NCBI RefSeq assembly: GCF_002251855.1
Contig: NZ_NOXW01000013.1
Location: forward strand, 1 to 64,000
DNA from: Rhodoferax sp. TH121
GTDB taxonomy: Bacteria > Pseudomonadota > Gammaproteobacteria > Burkholderiales > Burkholderiaceae_C
DNA: 64,000 nt
Direction: 5' to 3'
This document shows, in pieces, positions 32,118-40,489 of the stretch. The position numbers and the translations under genes are program-made. The notes beneath the pieces were generated by a model. It did no database searches and had not been told where the DNA came from. It saw only the letters and a list, made by a program, of their open reading frames with translations. Positions within the stretch are counted from its first letter, which is position 1; each line of letters starts with the position of its first letter.

Positions 32118-33572
32118 TCACTGGTAATCGCTGGCCTTGAAGCGGCGGGTCTGCAGCCAGTATTGCCACGTGTAGCCCGGCCACAAGGTATCAATCTGCC
32201 CCAGCGCATTTTGGTACCAGCTGTGGCAACCCGAAGCCCACACGGTTCCCTGCATCTTGTCTTGCACCTTGCGGTAATCAGTATCTGCCACCGCAGCACG
32301 CAGGCGCAACACCTGCTGCCCGGAGCGACGCAGGTGCAGCAGAGCCTGCACGATGTAGTCCATCTGGCACTCGATCATAAAAATCAGCGAGTTGTGCCCC
32401 AGACCGGTGTTGGGCCCCACCAGCAGGTACAAGTTGGGAAAGCCCGCCACCGTAATACCCAGTTTGGTCGCTGCTGGTGCCGTACGCCATTGGGCACTCA
32501 ACTCGGGTACGTGCCCATCCTGCGGTTCACCAAACACCTGCATCGGCGCCACAAATTCGGTGGCCTTGAAACCGGTGCCCCACAGAATCACGTCGCAGGG
32601 CGTGAGCTCTCCGTCTGCCCCCACCAGACCCTCCGGGGTTACCCGCGCGACGGCCTGGGTGTGCAGTTGCACATGCGGTCTCTGCAGTGCCGGAAACCAG
32701 GTATTGGAGATCAGCAAACGTTTGCAGCCTGGGTTGAACGTGGGCGTGAGAGCAGCCTGCATGGCAGGCGAAGGCACTTGCCGTGTCAGGTGGTGCAAGG
32801 CCAGCTTGCGCAGCAGCCCTTGCATGAACCGTGAGCCCATGAATCCCATCCCCACGAGCTCATTGAACCAGTAGACCCGCCATCGGCTGAGCCGCTGCAA
32901 ACCTGGTACCCAGCGGTAGGCCCAACGCCGGAACGGGCCATAGGGCGTGTCCCAACGCGGCAGCACCCAGGCAGCCGTGCGCTGAAACACGTGCACCTGC
33001 GCTGCCACTTTGGCAACCTCCGGCACAAATTGCACCGCACTGGCGCCCGTGCCCACCACGGCCACACGCCGGCCCCGCAGGTCCACATCGTGACGCCACT
33101 GGTTCGAATGAAAGGCCACACCGGCAAAGTCTTGTATGCCCGGTAGGTCGGGCACCAATGGTTTGTTCAAAGGGCCAGTGGCCAGCACCACATGGCGGGC
33201 CTGCAATAACTCGCCGCCGAACACCTCGACCTGCCAGCAGGCCGAGTCTGCCTGCCAACGCAGGGCCAGCACTTCCGCACCAAACCGGATCAAGGGACGC
33301 AGCTGGTACTTGTCTGTGACGCGCAGAATGTAATCTTGAATCTCAGCCTGCTGCGGGTAAGGGCGTGTCCACGCGGTGTTGGGCTCGAAAGAGAAGGAGT
33401 ACATGTGCGAAGGCACATCGCAGGCACAGCCCGGGTACACATTGTCCCGCCAGGTACCGCCCACCTCCTGCGCACGCTCCAGGATCTGCAAAGACTGCAC
33501 CCCGCTGGAGCGCAGGCGAATCGCCGCTGCCAGACCGCCCAAACCTGCACCAATGATGAGGACGTCTAGCAT
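32118..33572 (-). CDS. FAD-dependent monooxygenase, Baeyer-Villiger/FMO-like
   Basis: A 484-residue class B flavoprotein. The FAD-binding motif GAGLGGLAAAIRL is at residues 8-20, GTWRDNVYPGCACDVPSHMY is the typical BVMO block, and the NADPH Rossmann motif VVGTGASAVQFVPE lies near residue 173. The fingerprint FxGxxxHxxxW appears as FAGVAFHSNQWRH; the residue after Trp is Arg rather than the Pro or Asp of classical BVMOs. It would add one oxygen atom to ketones or other substrates using NADPH and O2. The gene next upstream on the same strand, nine bases away, encodes an M14 peptidase. Confidence 0.88.
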   Translation of the reverse strand: MLDVLIIGAGLGGLAAAIRLRSSGVQSLQILERAQEVGGTWRDNVYPGCACDVPSHMYSFSFEPNTAWTRPYPQQAEIQDYILRVTDKYQLRPLIRFGAEVLALRWQADSACWQVEVFGGELLQARHVVLATGPLNKPLVPDLPGIQDFAGVAFHSNQWRHDVDLRGRRVAVVGTGASAVQFVPEVAKVAAQVHVFQRTAAWVLPRWDTPYGPFRRWAYRWVPGLQRLSRWRVYWFNELVGMGFMGSRFMQGLLRKLALHHLTRQVPSPAMQAALTPTFNPGCKRLLISNTWFPALQRPHVQLHTQAVARVTPEGLVGADGELTPCDVILWGTGFKATEFVAPMQVFGEPQDGHVPELSAQWRTAPAATKLGITVAGFPNLYLLVGPNTGLGHNSLIFMIECQMDYIVQALLHLRRSGQQVLRLRAAVADTDYRKVQDKMQGTVWASGCHSWYQNALGQIDTLWPGYTWQYWLQTRRFKASDYQ

Positions 33573-33580
33573 GGCAGGGC

Positions 33581-34423
33581 TCAGGGTGTTTTGGCCACCT
33601 GGGCGGGCCCCAGGCGCTCAGAGGTCCAGCGCAACAAATCCATCCACATCTGCCGAGTCTCGGCATCTTGCGTCATGCGCGATGCACTGGGTAGCTCAAT
33701 GGTGACGACGGGAACCCGTTTGTGAATACCACCATAGTTGCCCAAAGAGCCAGGAAAGATTCCCACCTGGTCCAGGTACAGGCGCCCGAGTTTGCTGGGC
33801 GGAACCGAAGGCCCGTCAAAATCCAGCACACCATAGGGTGCGTGCACACTCACGATCAGGTTGGGCTTGAAACTGTCCATTTGTTCCAGCATAAAGCGCG
33901 ACTCTGGCTCCGACAAGGGCTTGTTGCCGGGCCAGCGCCGCGGATCGCGTTTGGTCCGCGACTCCCAGTAGACGCGCGCGTCGCGCGCCCAGTTGGGCGT
34001 GGGGAAATTGCGGTTCAGGTCCACCCCATTGGCATTGGTGCGACGGGATGGCTTGGCAAACAAGCCATCCGGATTCAAGGACGGAATGAACCGCCAGTGG
34101 ATAGACAAGGACATGTCCGCTGGCGGGTTGTGCGCCAACCCGATCCAATGGAACACCAGGGAGCTGGAAGACATCTCATCGCCATGGATACCGCCGACCA
34201 CCAAAACCCGGAAATTGGCATCCGCGGGCTGAATATCCGTGCCCCACAGGGTGCGTCCCCGGACGGATCGGCCTTGCATATCGCGCATGCCTGCGGCCTC
34301 ACACAGCGCCGGTGTCACACTTGGAATTTTCGAAGCATAATCGACGCAAGCCTTTGTTGTACTTGCGTAGACAGCTACAGAAAACATAGCAAATACCAGG
34401 GATAAACAGGTTTGAAATCGCAT
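33581..34423 (-). CDS. secreted M14-family zinc carboxypeptidase
   Basis: A 280-residue peptidase. Residues 1-20 form a signal peptide (MRFQTCLSLVFAMFSVAVYA). The zinc-binding HxxE is VVGGIHGDEMSSS, with the third ligand His in LIVSVHAPYGVL. NANGVDLNRNFPTPNW provides the substrate-binding Asn-Arg, and the catalytic Glu is in VVTIELPSAS. The pattern resembles MpaA/murein peptide amidases that trim peptidoglycan peptides. The signal-peptide coding region overlaps a copy of the dispersed repeat (34361-34394). The start at 34423 is chosen because it begins the signal peptide; the frame is open to 34534. Confidence 0.87.
   Translation of the reverse strand: MRFQTCLSLVFAMFSVAVYASTTKACVDYASKIPSVTPALCEAAGMRDMQGRSVRGRTLWGTDIQPADANFRVLVVGGIHGDEMSSSSLVFHWIGLAHNPPADMSLSIHWRFIPSLNPDGLFAKPSRRTNANGVDLNRNFPTPNWARDARVYWESRTKRDPRRWPGNKPLSEPESRFMLEQMDSFKPNLIVSVHAPYGVLDFDGPSVPPSKLGRLYLDQVGIFPGSLGNYGGIHKRVPVVTIELPSASRMTQDAETRQMWMDLLRWTSERLGPAQVAKTP
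34361..34394 (-). repeat. dispersed repeat copy within a signal-peptide coding region
   Basis: On the minus strand it reads TTTGCTATGTTTTCTGTAGC followed by TGTCTACGCAAG. It matches the left half of the intergenic copies (GCTAT, T-run, GTAGCTG, CGCA). It encodes part of the hydrophobic core and cleavage site (FAMFSVAVYAS) of the M14 peptidase. Confidence 0.6.
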
Positions 34424-34507
34424 GCCCGCATTGTAGGTTGCCAGCCACGCCACACATTTGGGCGGCGCATGTACTGCTTGCAGTCCAAAACCAGTTAAAT
34501 TGCAGGC

Positions 34508-35026
34508 ATGCGCTCCCCTACTACCTCGCCGCAAGCGCGCGCACCAGATTTCTCAACGCCGCAGTTTCGCCAGGCTTTGGGCATGTTCGCCACCGGCGTG
34601 ACCATCGTGACGGCACGTACACCCGCAGGGGAGTTGGTAGGATTGACCGCCAACTCATTCAACTCTGTGTCGCTGGCACCACCGTTGGTGCTGTGGAGTC
34701 TTGCCCGCAGGGCGGGCTCCATGGCGGCATTCAGTGCCGGTTCGCACTACGCCATCAATATTTTGAGTGCCGACCAGCAGGATCTGGCCCGACAGTTTGC
34801 CGCCAAAGATGTAGACCGGTATCAGGGTGTGGCCTTCGCGCTGGGTGCCAGTGGTGCCCCCCTGCTGGAAGGCGCTGCCGCCACATTCGAATGCTTCAAC
34901 CGCAGCCGCTACGAAGAGGGTGACCACGTCATTTTTGTGGGAGAGGTGGAACGATGCGCACATCGCATTGGCGCAGCGCCGCTGCTCTTTCATGGCGGCC
35001 GTTTTTACACCGAACACCCGCTCTGA
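34508..35026 (+). CDS. flavin reductase family protein
   Basis: A 172-residue FMN-binding split-barrel protein of the HpaC-like group. The sequence begins the domain with FRQALGMFATGVTIVTARTP, then GLTANSFNSVSLAPPLVLWS, the flavin-binding core, followed by HYAINILSADQQDLARQFA and the late HVIFVGEVERCAH. Such proteins reduce free flavin with NAD(P)H for two-component monooxygenases, or act as monooxygenase components themselves. It is divergent from the peptidase gene and lies nine bases before the TAXI receptor gene, likely in one transcript. Confidence 0.9.
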   Translation: MRSPTTSPQARAPDFSTPQFRQALGMFATGVTIVTARTPAGELVGLTANSFNSVSLAPPLVLWSLARRAGSMAAFSAGSHYAINILSADQQDLARQFAAKDVDRYQGVAFALGASGAPLLEGAAATFECFNRSRYEEGDHVIFVGEVERCAHRIGAAPLLFHGGRFYTEHPL

Positions 35027-35035
35027 CCCCTTGCC

Positions 35036-36382
35036 ATGACGCTGCCACCACTGCCCAAGTCCGTGCGTTATGTGCTGCTGTCGCTGCGCGACTTGCTGAC
35101 CTCTGCCAGCCCCTTTGTGATTGCCGCTGCGGGCCTGTTGTGGCTCGCCTACTGGTGGCTGGATCCGATGCCACCCAAAACCATCACGCTCGCCACGGGC
35201 CCTGCACAAAGTGCTTATGCGGAGTTCGGCCAGCGTTACGCCAAGGCTTTGCAAGCCAGCGGCATTGAGGTGGTGTTGCTGCCCACCGATGGCTCATCCG
35301 CCAATCTGGAGCTGCTACGCAGCGGCAAGGCAGACGCGGGCTTTGTGCAAGGCGGAACAGCGCCCATCGCGACAAATGAACAGCAGGACGCCGAGGCGCT
35401 AGTGACCTTGGGCAACCTGTTTGTGGAGCCGATTTGGTTGTTTTATCGCGGCGCATCTGCCCAGGCAGTCTCGCCCAGTGGCCAACTCAGTTCGCTGACG
35501 CAGCTGGCCCATATGCGGGTGAATGTGGGTGCATCTGGCAGCGGTGTGCCGACATTGATGCAAACCCTGCTGGACATGAACCGCGTCGCGCCAAGGAGCA
35601 TCACGCTGTCGCAGCTGGACCAAACCCCTGCGACCGTAAAGCTGCTGCAAGGCCAGCTGGACGCCGTGGTGTTTGCCTCCGCACCCGAGGCCCCCATCGT
35701 GCAGATGCTGCTGCAAACACCGGGCATCCGGCTGATGGACTTTCACCAGAACGAGGCCTATGCCCGGCGATTGCCTTTTGTCACACCGGCCACCCTTCCC
35801 AGCGGCATTGTCGATCTGGCTCGCAAACTACCGAATCAAGACGTGCACCTGATCGCTACCACCACCAGCATGTTGGCCCGCGAAGATGTACACCCCGCCT
35901 TGCGCCAGCTATTGGCACAAGCTGCCATGCAGATCCATGGCCAGGCTGGCTGGTTCAACCGGGCGCGTGAGTTCCCCAATGCGGACAACGCAGAGTACCC
36001 GCTAGCCCCTGAGGCGGAACGCACCATGCGCACGGGGGTGCCCTCCCTGCAACGCTACATTCCGTTTACGCTGGCCAACCTGATCGAACGGATGTGGCTG
36101 GCGCTGGGGTTGATCATTGCGGTGCTGCTGCCCTTGGGCAAGATTGCGCCACCACTCTACGCCTTCCGGGTGCGCTCGCGGGTGTTCCGCTGGTACGGCC
36201 AGCTGCGTGAAATCGAGGAGCGTTTGGAAGCATCCCCCACCAGCGTCCCTGGGCTGCTGGAAGAGCTCAACGCATTGGAGAGCAAGGTCGAGAAGATCAT
36301 CGTGCCACTCTCATACACCGACGAGCTCTACACATTGCGCAACCACATTGGCATGGTGCGCCAGCGCCTGCTTACAGCGTAG
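35036..36382 (+). CDS. TAXI-family TRAP-type solute receptor, membrane-anchored
   Basis: A 448-residue protein. A membrane segment at residues 27-42 (FVIAAAGLLWLAYWW) anchors a periplasmic TAXI domain: ITLATGPAQSAYAEFGQRYA, VVLLPTDGSSANLELLRSGKADAGFVQGG, split here by family motifs, and MRVNVGASGSGVPTLMQTLL. A second hydrophobic segment near residue 350 (LIERMWLALGLIIAVLLPLG) is followed by a cytoplasmic helical tail. This two-anchor form occurs as orphan TAXI receptors without TRAP permeases nearby, as here. The ligand is unknown. Its 3' end overlaps the converging DUF1631 gene by 11 bp. Confidence 0.85.
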   Translation: MTLPPLPKSVRYVLLSLRDLLTSASPFVIAAAGLLWLAYWWLDPMPPKTITLATGPAQSAYAEFGQRYAKALQASGIEVVLLPTDGSSANLELLRSGKADAGFVQGGTAPIATNEQQDAEALVTLGNLFVEPIWLFYRGASAQAVSPSGQLSSLTQLAHMRVNVGASGSGVPTLMQTLLDMNRVAPRSITLSQLDQTPATVKLLQGQLDAVVFASAPEAPIVQMLLQTPGIRLMDFHQNEAYARRLPFVTPATLPSGIVDLARKLPNQDVHLIATTTSMLAREDVHPALRQLLAQAAMQIHGQAGWFNRAREFPNADNAEYPLAPEAERTMRTGVPSLQRYIPFTLANLIERMWLALGLIIAVLLPLGKIAPPLYAFRVRSRVFRWYGQLREIEERLEASPTSVPGLLEELNALESKVEKIIVPLSYTDELYTLRNHIGMVRQRLLTA

Positions 36383-38714
36383 AGTCCAGGCTATTGCGCA
36401 TGGCCTGCTGAGCCACCGCATCCAGCGCGCCGTCCACCACAGGCTGTCCAGAAATCAATCGCAGCTGGCCCGCAAGCACCAGCTTGTCGTGGGTGCGGCG
36501 TGTCATGGACTGGGTGGTGCCGTACACGCTGGTAAACAGGAATAGAGTGCCATGCGGGCTGGCCCACGTGAGTTGGGTTCGCACCCACTCGCCATGGGTT
36601 AGCAGTTCGACCCAGGAGCCCAAAGGCAGCACTCCGCCAGACAAGGCCGTCGCAGCCTGCGGCACTGGCTGAGCCGCTACAGGAGCGACGGTTTCCGAGA
36701 CCTGGGCCTCTTGAGTCTCGGGCAATTCGATGAAGTTGGAGTCACGGGCCTCTTCGGGGGCCACCCAAGGATCACCATCCTCCACCGGACGCAACTTGTT
36801 GACATGCGCACTGGCCTCTGCAAGCACGGCTGCAGGAGCGGACGCAGGCTTGGCCGCAGAACGGAATATGTGTTGGTGCAAGCCCATCAAGGCCTCCAGA
36901 AACACGCTGGTCTTGGTGGCCGGGTAACGAATGCTGTCCAGCCCTTCCCGCAACGTGCTAATCAGCAGGGGCACCAAGCGGGTCAGTTTGGTGACGTTGG
37001 TGCGGGCCAACTCAGGATGAGCGCTCCACAACATGGCAGAAATCAGCGCTTGGTATTTGTCTGCGGCGCTGGAACCTGTCCCGCCCTGCAAGCGGGCGTT
37101 GGCCACCACCTGGGCCCAGGGCCCACACAAAAAGGCGATCACAACTTCGGGGACCTGGGCTGCGTCGGGGTGAGAGTCAATTTCACGGGCAATTTTCTCA
37201 GCCAGCAGGTTGCGCTGCTCGGCCCTCTGCAAGGCCTTCACAGCTTGGGCGCGCGAAGCCTCCTGGGCCTGGGCTGCAGCATCCCACGAGGCACGCAACT
37301 GCGCCAATACCACTTCAAACGGCTCTGGGCCCTGTACTGCCATCTCGGTCAGAGGCGCCACGGCATCCCTGACCTCTTGGTAAAAGCCCACAAACCCGGT
37401 GGTCTGCTCGGTCGCGAAGGCCAGGCTGCGGTGTGTAACTTCTTGCACCAGACCACGAGCCGCATGCGTTTTGTCTGTGAATACCCGGGGATCTACCAAG
37501 GCCAGACGCATCAGCGCTGGCTCCAGGCTGCGCACCAACTCTTGCACCGGCACCAGCAGGCGTGGGTCACGCGCGATGTTGTCCACCATCAGGTTCACCA
37601 CCTCCAAGCTCAGGGCCTGGGCCACACCGGAAGCACTGCGGCGAATCGCCTCACAGGCGAGTTGCACCGCGCCAGCCTCCGCCACACGCACCGGCGCACT
37701 GCGCCGCTGCTCGAGGCGCTGCACCACGCGGTCGACCTGCTTCATTTCGGTCAAGGCCTCAAAGGCGGCGGGAACGGTGGCGGCAAAGCCGCCGTCCTGT
37801 GGAGTTTGAGGGGCCAACAATGCCTCCCCCTCAAATTCACGCGCGAACTGTTGGGCAAAAGCCGCCACGCGGTGGGGCTTACCTTGGCCGTCAAGCTCTC
37901 CTGACAACAATTTGCGCAAGCGGTCCAGAGTCAACAGAGCCGGATCGGCTGCACGGCGTGTGGCCAACTCCGCGGCAATATGCGCCTCGCGCTCCGTGCT
38001 GCCCGGCATGCCGCCCTGCGGGCTGGAGGGCTGGGCTTTGCCAGCCCCACCACCACCGGGCGTAGGCACCACGGCATAGCCTGCAGCCACCACACCTTCG
38101 GCCCGCATACGCTCAGCCAAGCGGGTATATAGCTCACGCAACTCAGCGCCTAGGGCAACGCCCATGGTGGTGAGCCAGTCCAGGCGCACCGCAGCGGGCA
38201 CTGGCGCACGCTCGACGACCAGCTTCAAGGCCTGCAAGTAGACATCGGGGCGCAAGGGGTTGCGTTCGGGCCGCACCGTCGCAAGCCCCAAGGTGGCACA
38301 AATCAGGGTGTTGAGTTCGGTCAGGCTGGCCTCTGCAGCCAGCATGGCCATTTGCTGTGCACGGGCCATGGTCACGCTCTCTTGGACTTGCACCTCATCC
38401 ATGAGTTCGAGCTGGTCAAACTGCACCTCCGCCATGCTCAACACTGTGGCCTTGGTCGACAGCACCGGGCCACTGAAAGCTGCCAACAAAGCCTGCGGAT
38501 ACTGAACACGCAACTCCGGTTCCTGCGCACTCAGAAGCTTCAGGGACTCTTCATGCACCTCTCGCTCACGGAAGTCACGTGCGGTACCCACACGGGCATG
38601 CACGGATTTGCGCACCGCAACCACCAGCTTACCCATGATGGCCGCCCCGCCAGATGCCGCCTCCTCAATGGTGGCCTGGTACAGCGCAGCGTATTGGGGA
38701 GAAGGCACGGTCAT
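36372..38714 (-). CDS. DUF1631 protein, paralog A
   Basis: A 780-residue soluble protein of the DUF1631 family (sometimes mislabelled thymidine phosphorylase). Helical sequence predominates. Recognisable family segments are TLICATLGLATVRPERNPLRPDVYL style text near residue 150, DRLRKLLSGELD, VDRVVQRLEQRRSA, LRASWDAAAQAQEASRAQAV, and a conserved C-terminal beta-rich block GSWVELLTHGEWVRTQLTWA, then SPHGTLFLFTS and DALDAVAQQAMRNS-like ending. The gene lies 37 bp downstream of ettA; a second paralog lies upstream of ettA on the same strand. Function is unknown. Confidence 0.85.
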   Translation of the reverse strand: MTVPSPQYAALYQATIEEAASGGAAIMGKLVVAVRKSVHARVGTARDFREREVHEESLKLLSAQEPELRVQYPQALLAAFSGPVLSTKATVLSMAEVQFDQLELMDEVQVQESVTMARAQQMAMLAAEASLTELNTLICATLGLATVRPERNPLRPDVYLQALKLVVERAPVPAAVRLDWLTTMGVALGAELRELYTRLAERMRAEGVVAAGYAVVPTPGGGGAGKAQPSSPQGGMPGSTEREAHIAAELATRRAADPALLTLDRLRKLLSGELDGQGKPHRVAAFAQQFAREFEGEALLAPQTPQDGGFAATVPAAFEALTEMKQVDRVVQRLEQRRSAPVRVAEAGAVQLACEAIRRSASGVAQALSLEVVNLMVDNIARDPRLLVPVQELVRSLEPALMRLALVDPRVFTDKTHAARGLVQEVTHRSLAFATEQTTGFVGFYQEVRDAVAPLTEMAVQGPEPFEVVLAQLRASWDAAAQAQEASRAQAVKALQRAEQRNLLAEKIAREIDSHPDAAQVPEVVIAFLCGPWAQVVANARLQGGTGSSAADKYQALISAMLWSAHPELARTNVTKLTRLVPLLISTLREGLDSIRYPATKTSVFLEALMGLHQHIFRSAAKPASAPAAVLAEASAHVNKLRPVEDGDPWVAPEEARDSNFIELPETQEAQVSETVAPVAAQPVPQAATALSGGVLPLGSWVELLTHGEWVRTQLTWASPHGTLFLFTSVYGTTQSMTRRTHDKLVLAGQLRLISGQPVVDGALDAVAQQAMRNSLDSTL

Positions 38715-38751
38715 GGCAGAGGGCCCTGGTTGGACGGTAGAGAACCGTCGT

Positions 38752-40413
38752 TTATTTCAATGCTTTGTAACGGACACGTTTGGGCTTGGCGCCCTCTTCA
38801 CCCAGACGTCTCTTCTTGTCGGCCTCGTACTCTTGGTAGTTACCATCAAAGAAGGTCCACTGGCTGTCTCCTTCGGCAGCCAGGATGTGGGTGGCGATAC
38901 GGTCCAGGAACCAGCGGTCGTGGGAAATCACCAGCATGGTGCCAGCGAATTCCAGCAGCGCGTCTTCCAAAGCACGCAGGGTTTCCACGTCCAAGTCGTT
39001 TGATGGTTCGTCAAGCATCAGCACGTTACCACCGGCGATCAGCGTCTTGGCCAAGTGCAAACGGCCGCGTTCACCGCCGGACAACATACCGACCTTTTTT
39101 TGCTGGTCTGCGCCGTTGAAGTTGAAGCGGCCGCAGTAGGCGCGGCTGGCCATCTGGAACTTGCCCACGTTGAGGATATCGAGCCCGCCGGACACATCTT
39201 CCCACACAGTTTTCTCGTCGGACAGGTTGTCACGGCTTTGGTCCACAAACGCCATCTTGACGGTGGAGCCAATGACGACTTCGCCCGAATCGGGCTTCTC
39301 GCGGCCGGCGATCAGCTTGAACAGCGTGGATTTACCCGCACCGTTGGGGCCGATGATGCCGACAATCGCGCCCGCTGGGATATTGAAGCTCAAGTTGTCG
39401 ATCAACACACGGTCGCCAAAGGACTTGGTGACGTTCTTGAATTCGATCACTTGGCTGCCCAGGCGGTCGGCCACGGGGATGAAGATTTCGTTGGTCTCGT
39501 TACGCTTCTGGTACTCGAAGTCGCTCAGTTCCTCGAAGCGGGCCAGACGGGCCTTGCTCTTGGCCTGGCGGGCTTTGGGGTTCTGGCGCGACCATTCAAG
39601 TTCCTTCTTCAGGGCCTTGGCGCGGGCTTCTTCCCCCTTTTGCTCGGCCTCCAGGCGGGCGCCCTTTTGGGTCAGCCAGTCGGAGTAATTGCCCTTGTAG
39701 GGAATGCCGGAGCCACGGTCCAGTTCCAAAATCCACTCGGCCGCGTTGTCCAGGAAGTAGCGATCGTGGGTAATGGCCACCACGGTGCCGGAATAGCGTT
39801 GCAGAAACTGCTCCAACCAGTCCACCGATTCAGCGTCCAAGTGGTTGGTCGGTTCGTCAAGCAGCAGCATGTCGGGTTTACTCAGCAGCAGGCGACACAG
39901 CGCGACGCGGCGCTTTTCACCACCGGAAAGCACGCCAATGTTGGCGTCCCAAGGCGGCAGGCGCAGCGCGTCGGCAGCAATTTCGAGCTGGTGCTCGGAA
40001 TCCGTGCCCGCAGTGGCAATGATGGCTTCCAATTCGGCCTGCTCGGCGGCCAGCGCGTCAAAGTCGGCATCTTCCGCACCGTAGGCGGTGTAGACCTCTT
40101 CGAGACGGGCCTTGGCGGCAAACACTTTGCCCATGCCAGATTCAACAGCCTCACGCACCGTCTGCGTGGGGTCCAGCTGGGGCTCCTGGGGCAGGTAGCC
40201 AATGTTCAGGCCCGCCATGGGAATCGCTTCGCCTTCGATTTCCTTGTCAATGCCCGCCATGATCTTCAGCAAGGTGGATTTGCCGGAGCCATTGGTACCC
40301 AACACGCCAATTTTGGCGCCGGGGAAAAAGGACAGGGAGATGTCTTTGAGGATGTGACGCTTCGGCGGCACGATCTTGCCGACGCGGTTCATGGAAAAAA
40401 CGTATTGGGCCAT
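38752..40413 (-). CDS. ettA: energy-dependent translational throttle protein EttA
   Basis: A 553-residue ABC-F protein that binds the ribosomal E site and gates entry into the elongation cycle by ATP/ADP ratio. The N terminus AQYVFSMNRVGKIVPPKRHI is diagnostic of EttA. Two ABC domains are complete: Walker [17 protein letters not shown] and GPNGAGKSTLFKLIAG; signatures LSGGEKRRVALCRLL and LSGGERGRLHLAKTL; Walker B LLLDEPTNHLD and LMLDEPSNDLD. The interdomain linker (RQNPKARQAKSKARLARFEE) and the arm inserted in the first domain are present. It lies between two DUF1631 genes on the same strand. Confidence 0.97.
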   Translation of the reverse strand: MAQYVFSMNRVGKIVPPKRHILKDISLSFFPGAKIGVLGTNGSGKSTLLKIMAGIDKEIEGEAIPMAGLNIGYLPQEPQLDPTQTVREAVESGMGKVFAAKARLEEVYTAYGAEDADFDALAAEQAELEAIIATAGTDSEHQLEIAADALRLPPWDANIGVLSGGEKRRVALCRLLLSKPDMLLLDEPTNHLDAESVDWLEQFLQRYSGTVVAITHDRYFLDNAAEWILELDRGSGIPYKGNYSDWLTQKGARLEAEQKGEEARAKALKKELEWSRQNPKARQAKSKARLARFEELSDFEYQKRNETNEIFIPVADRLGSQVIEFKNVTKSFGDRVLIDNLSFNIPAGAIVGIIGPNGAGKSTLFKLIAGREKPDSGEVVIGSTVKMAFVDQSRDNLSDEKTVWEDVSGGLDILNVGKFQMASRAYCGRFNFNGADQQKKVGMLSGGERGRLHLAKTLIAGGNVLMLDEPSNDLDVETLRALEDALLEFAGTMLVISHDRWFLDRIATHILAAEGDSQWTFFDGNYQEYEADKKRRLGEEGAKPKRVRYKALK

Positions 40414-40489
40414 TGCGGTCTCTATTCGGGAGGCGTAAAACCGCCATTATCGACTGCCTCGCCTTGGCGCCACCAAGTGCCCCCTGGTT

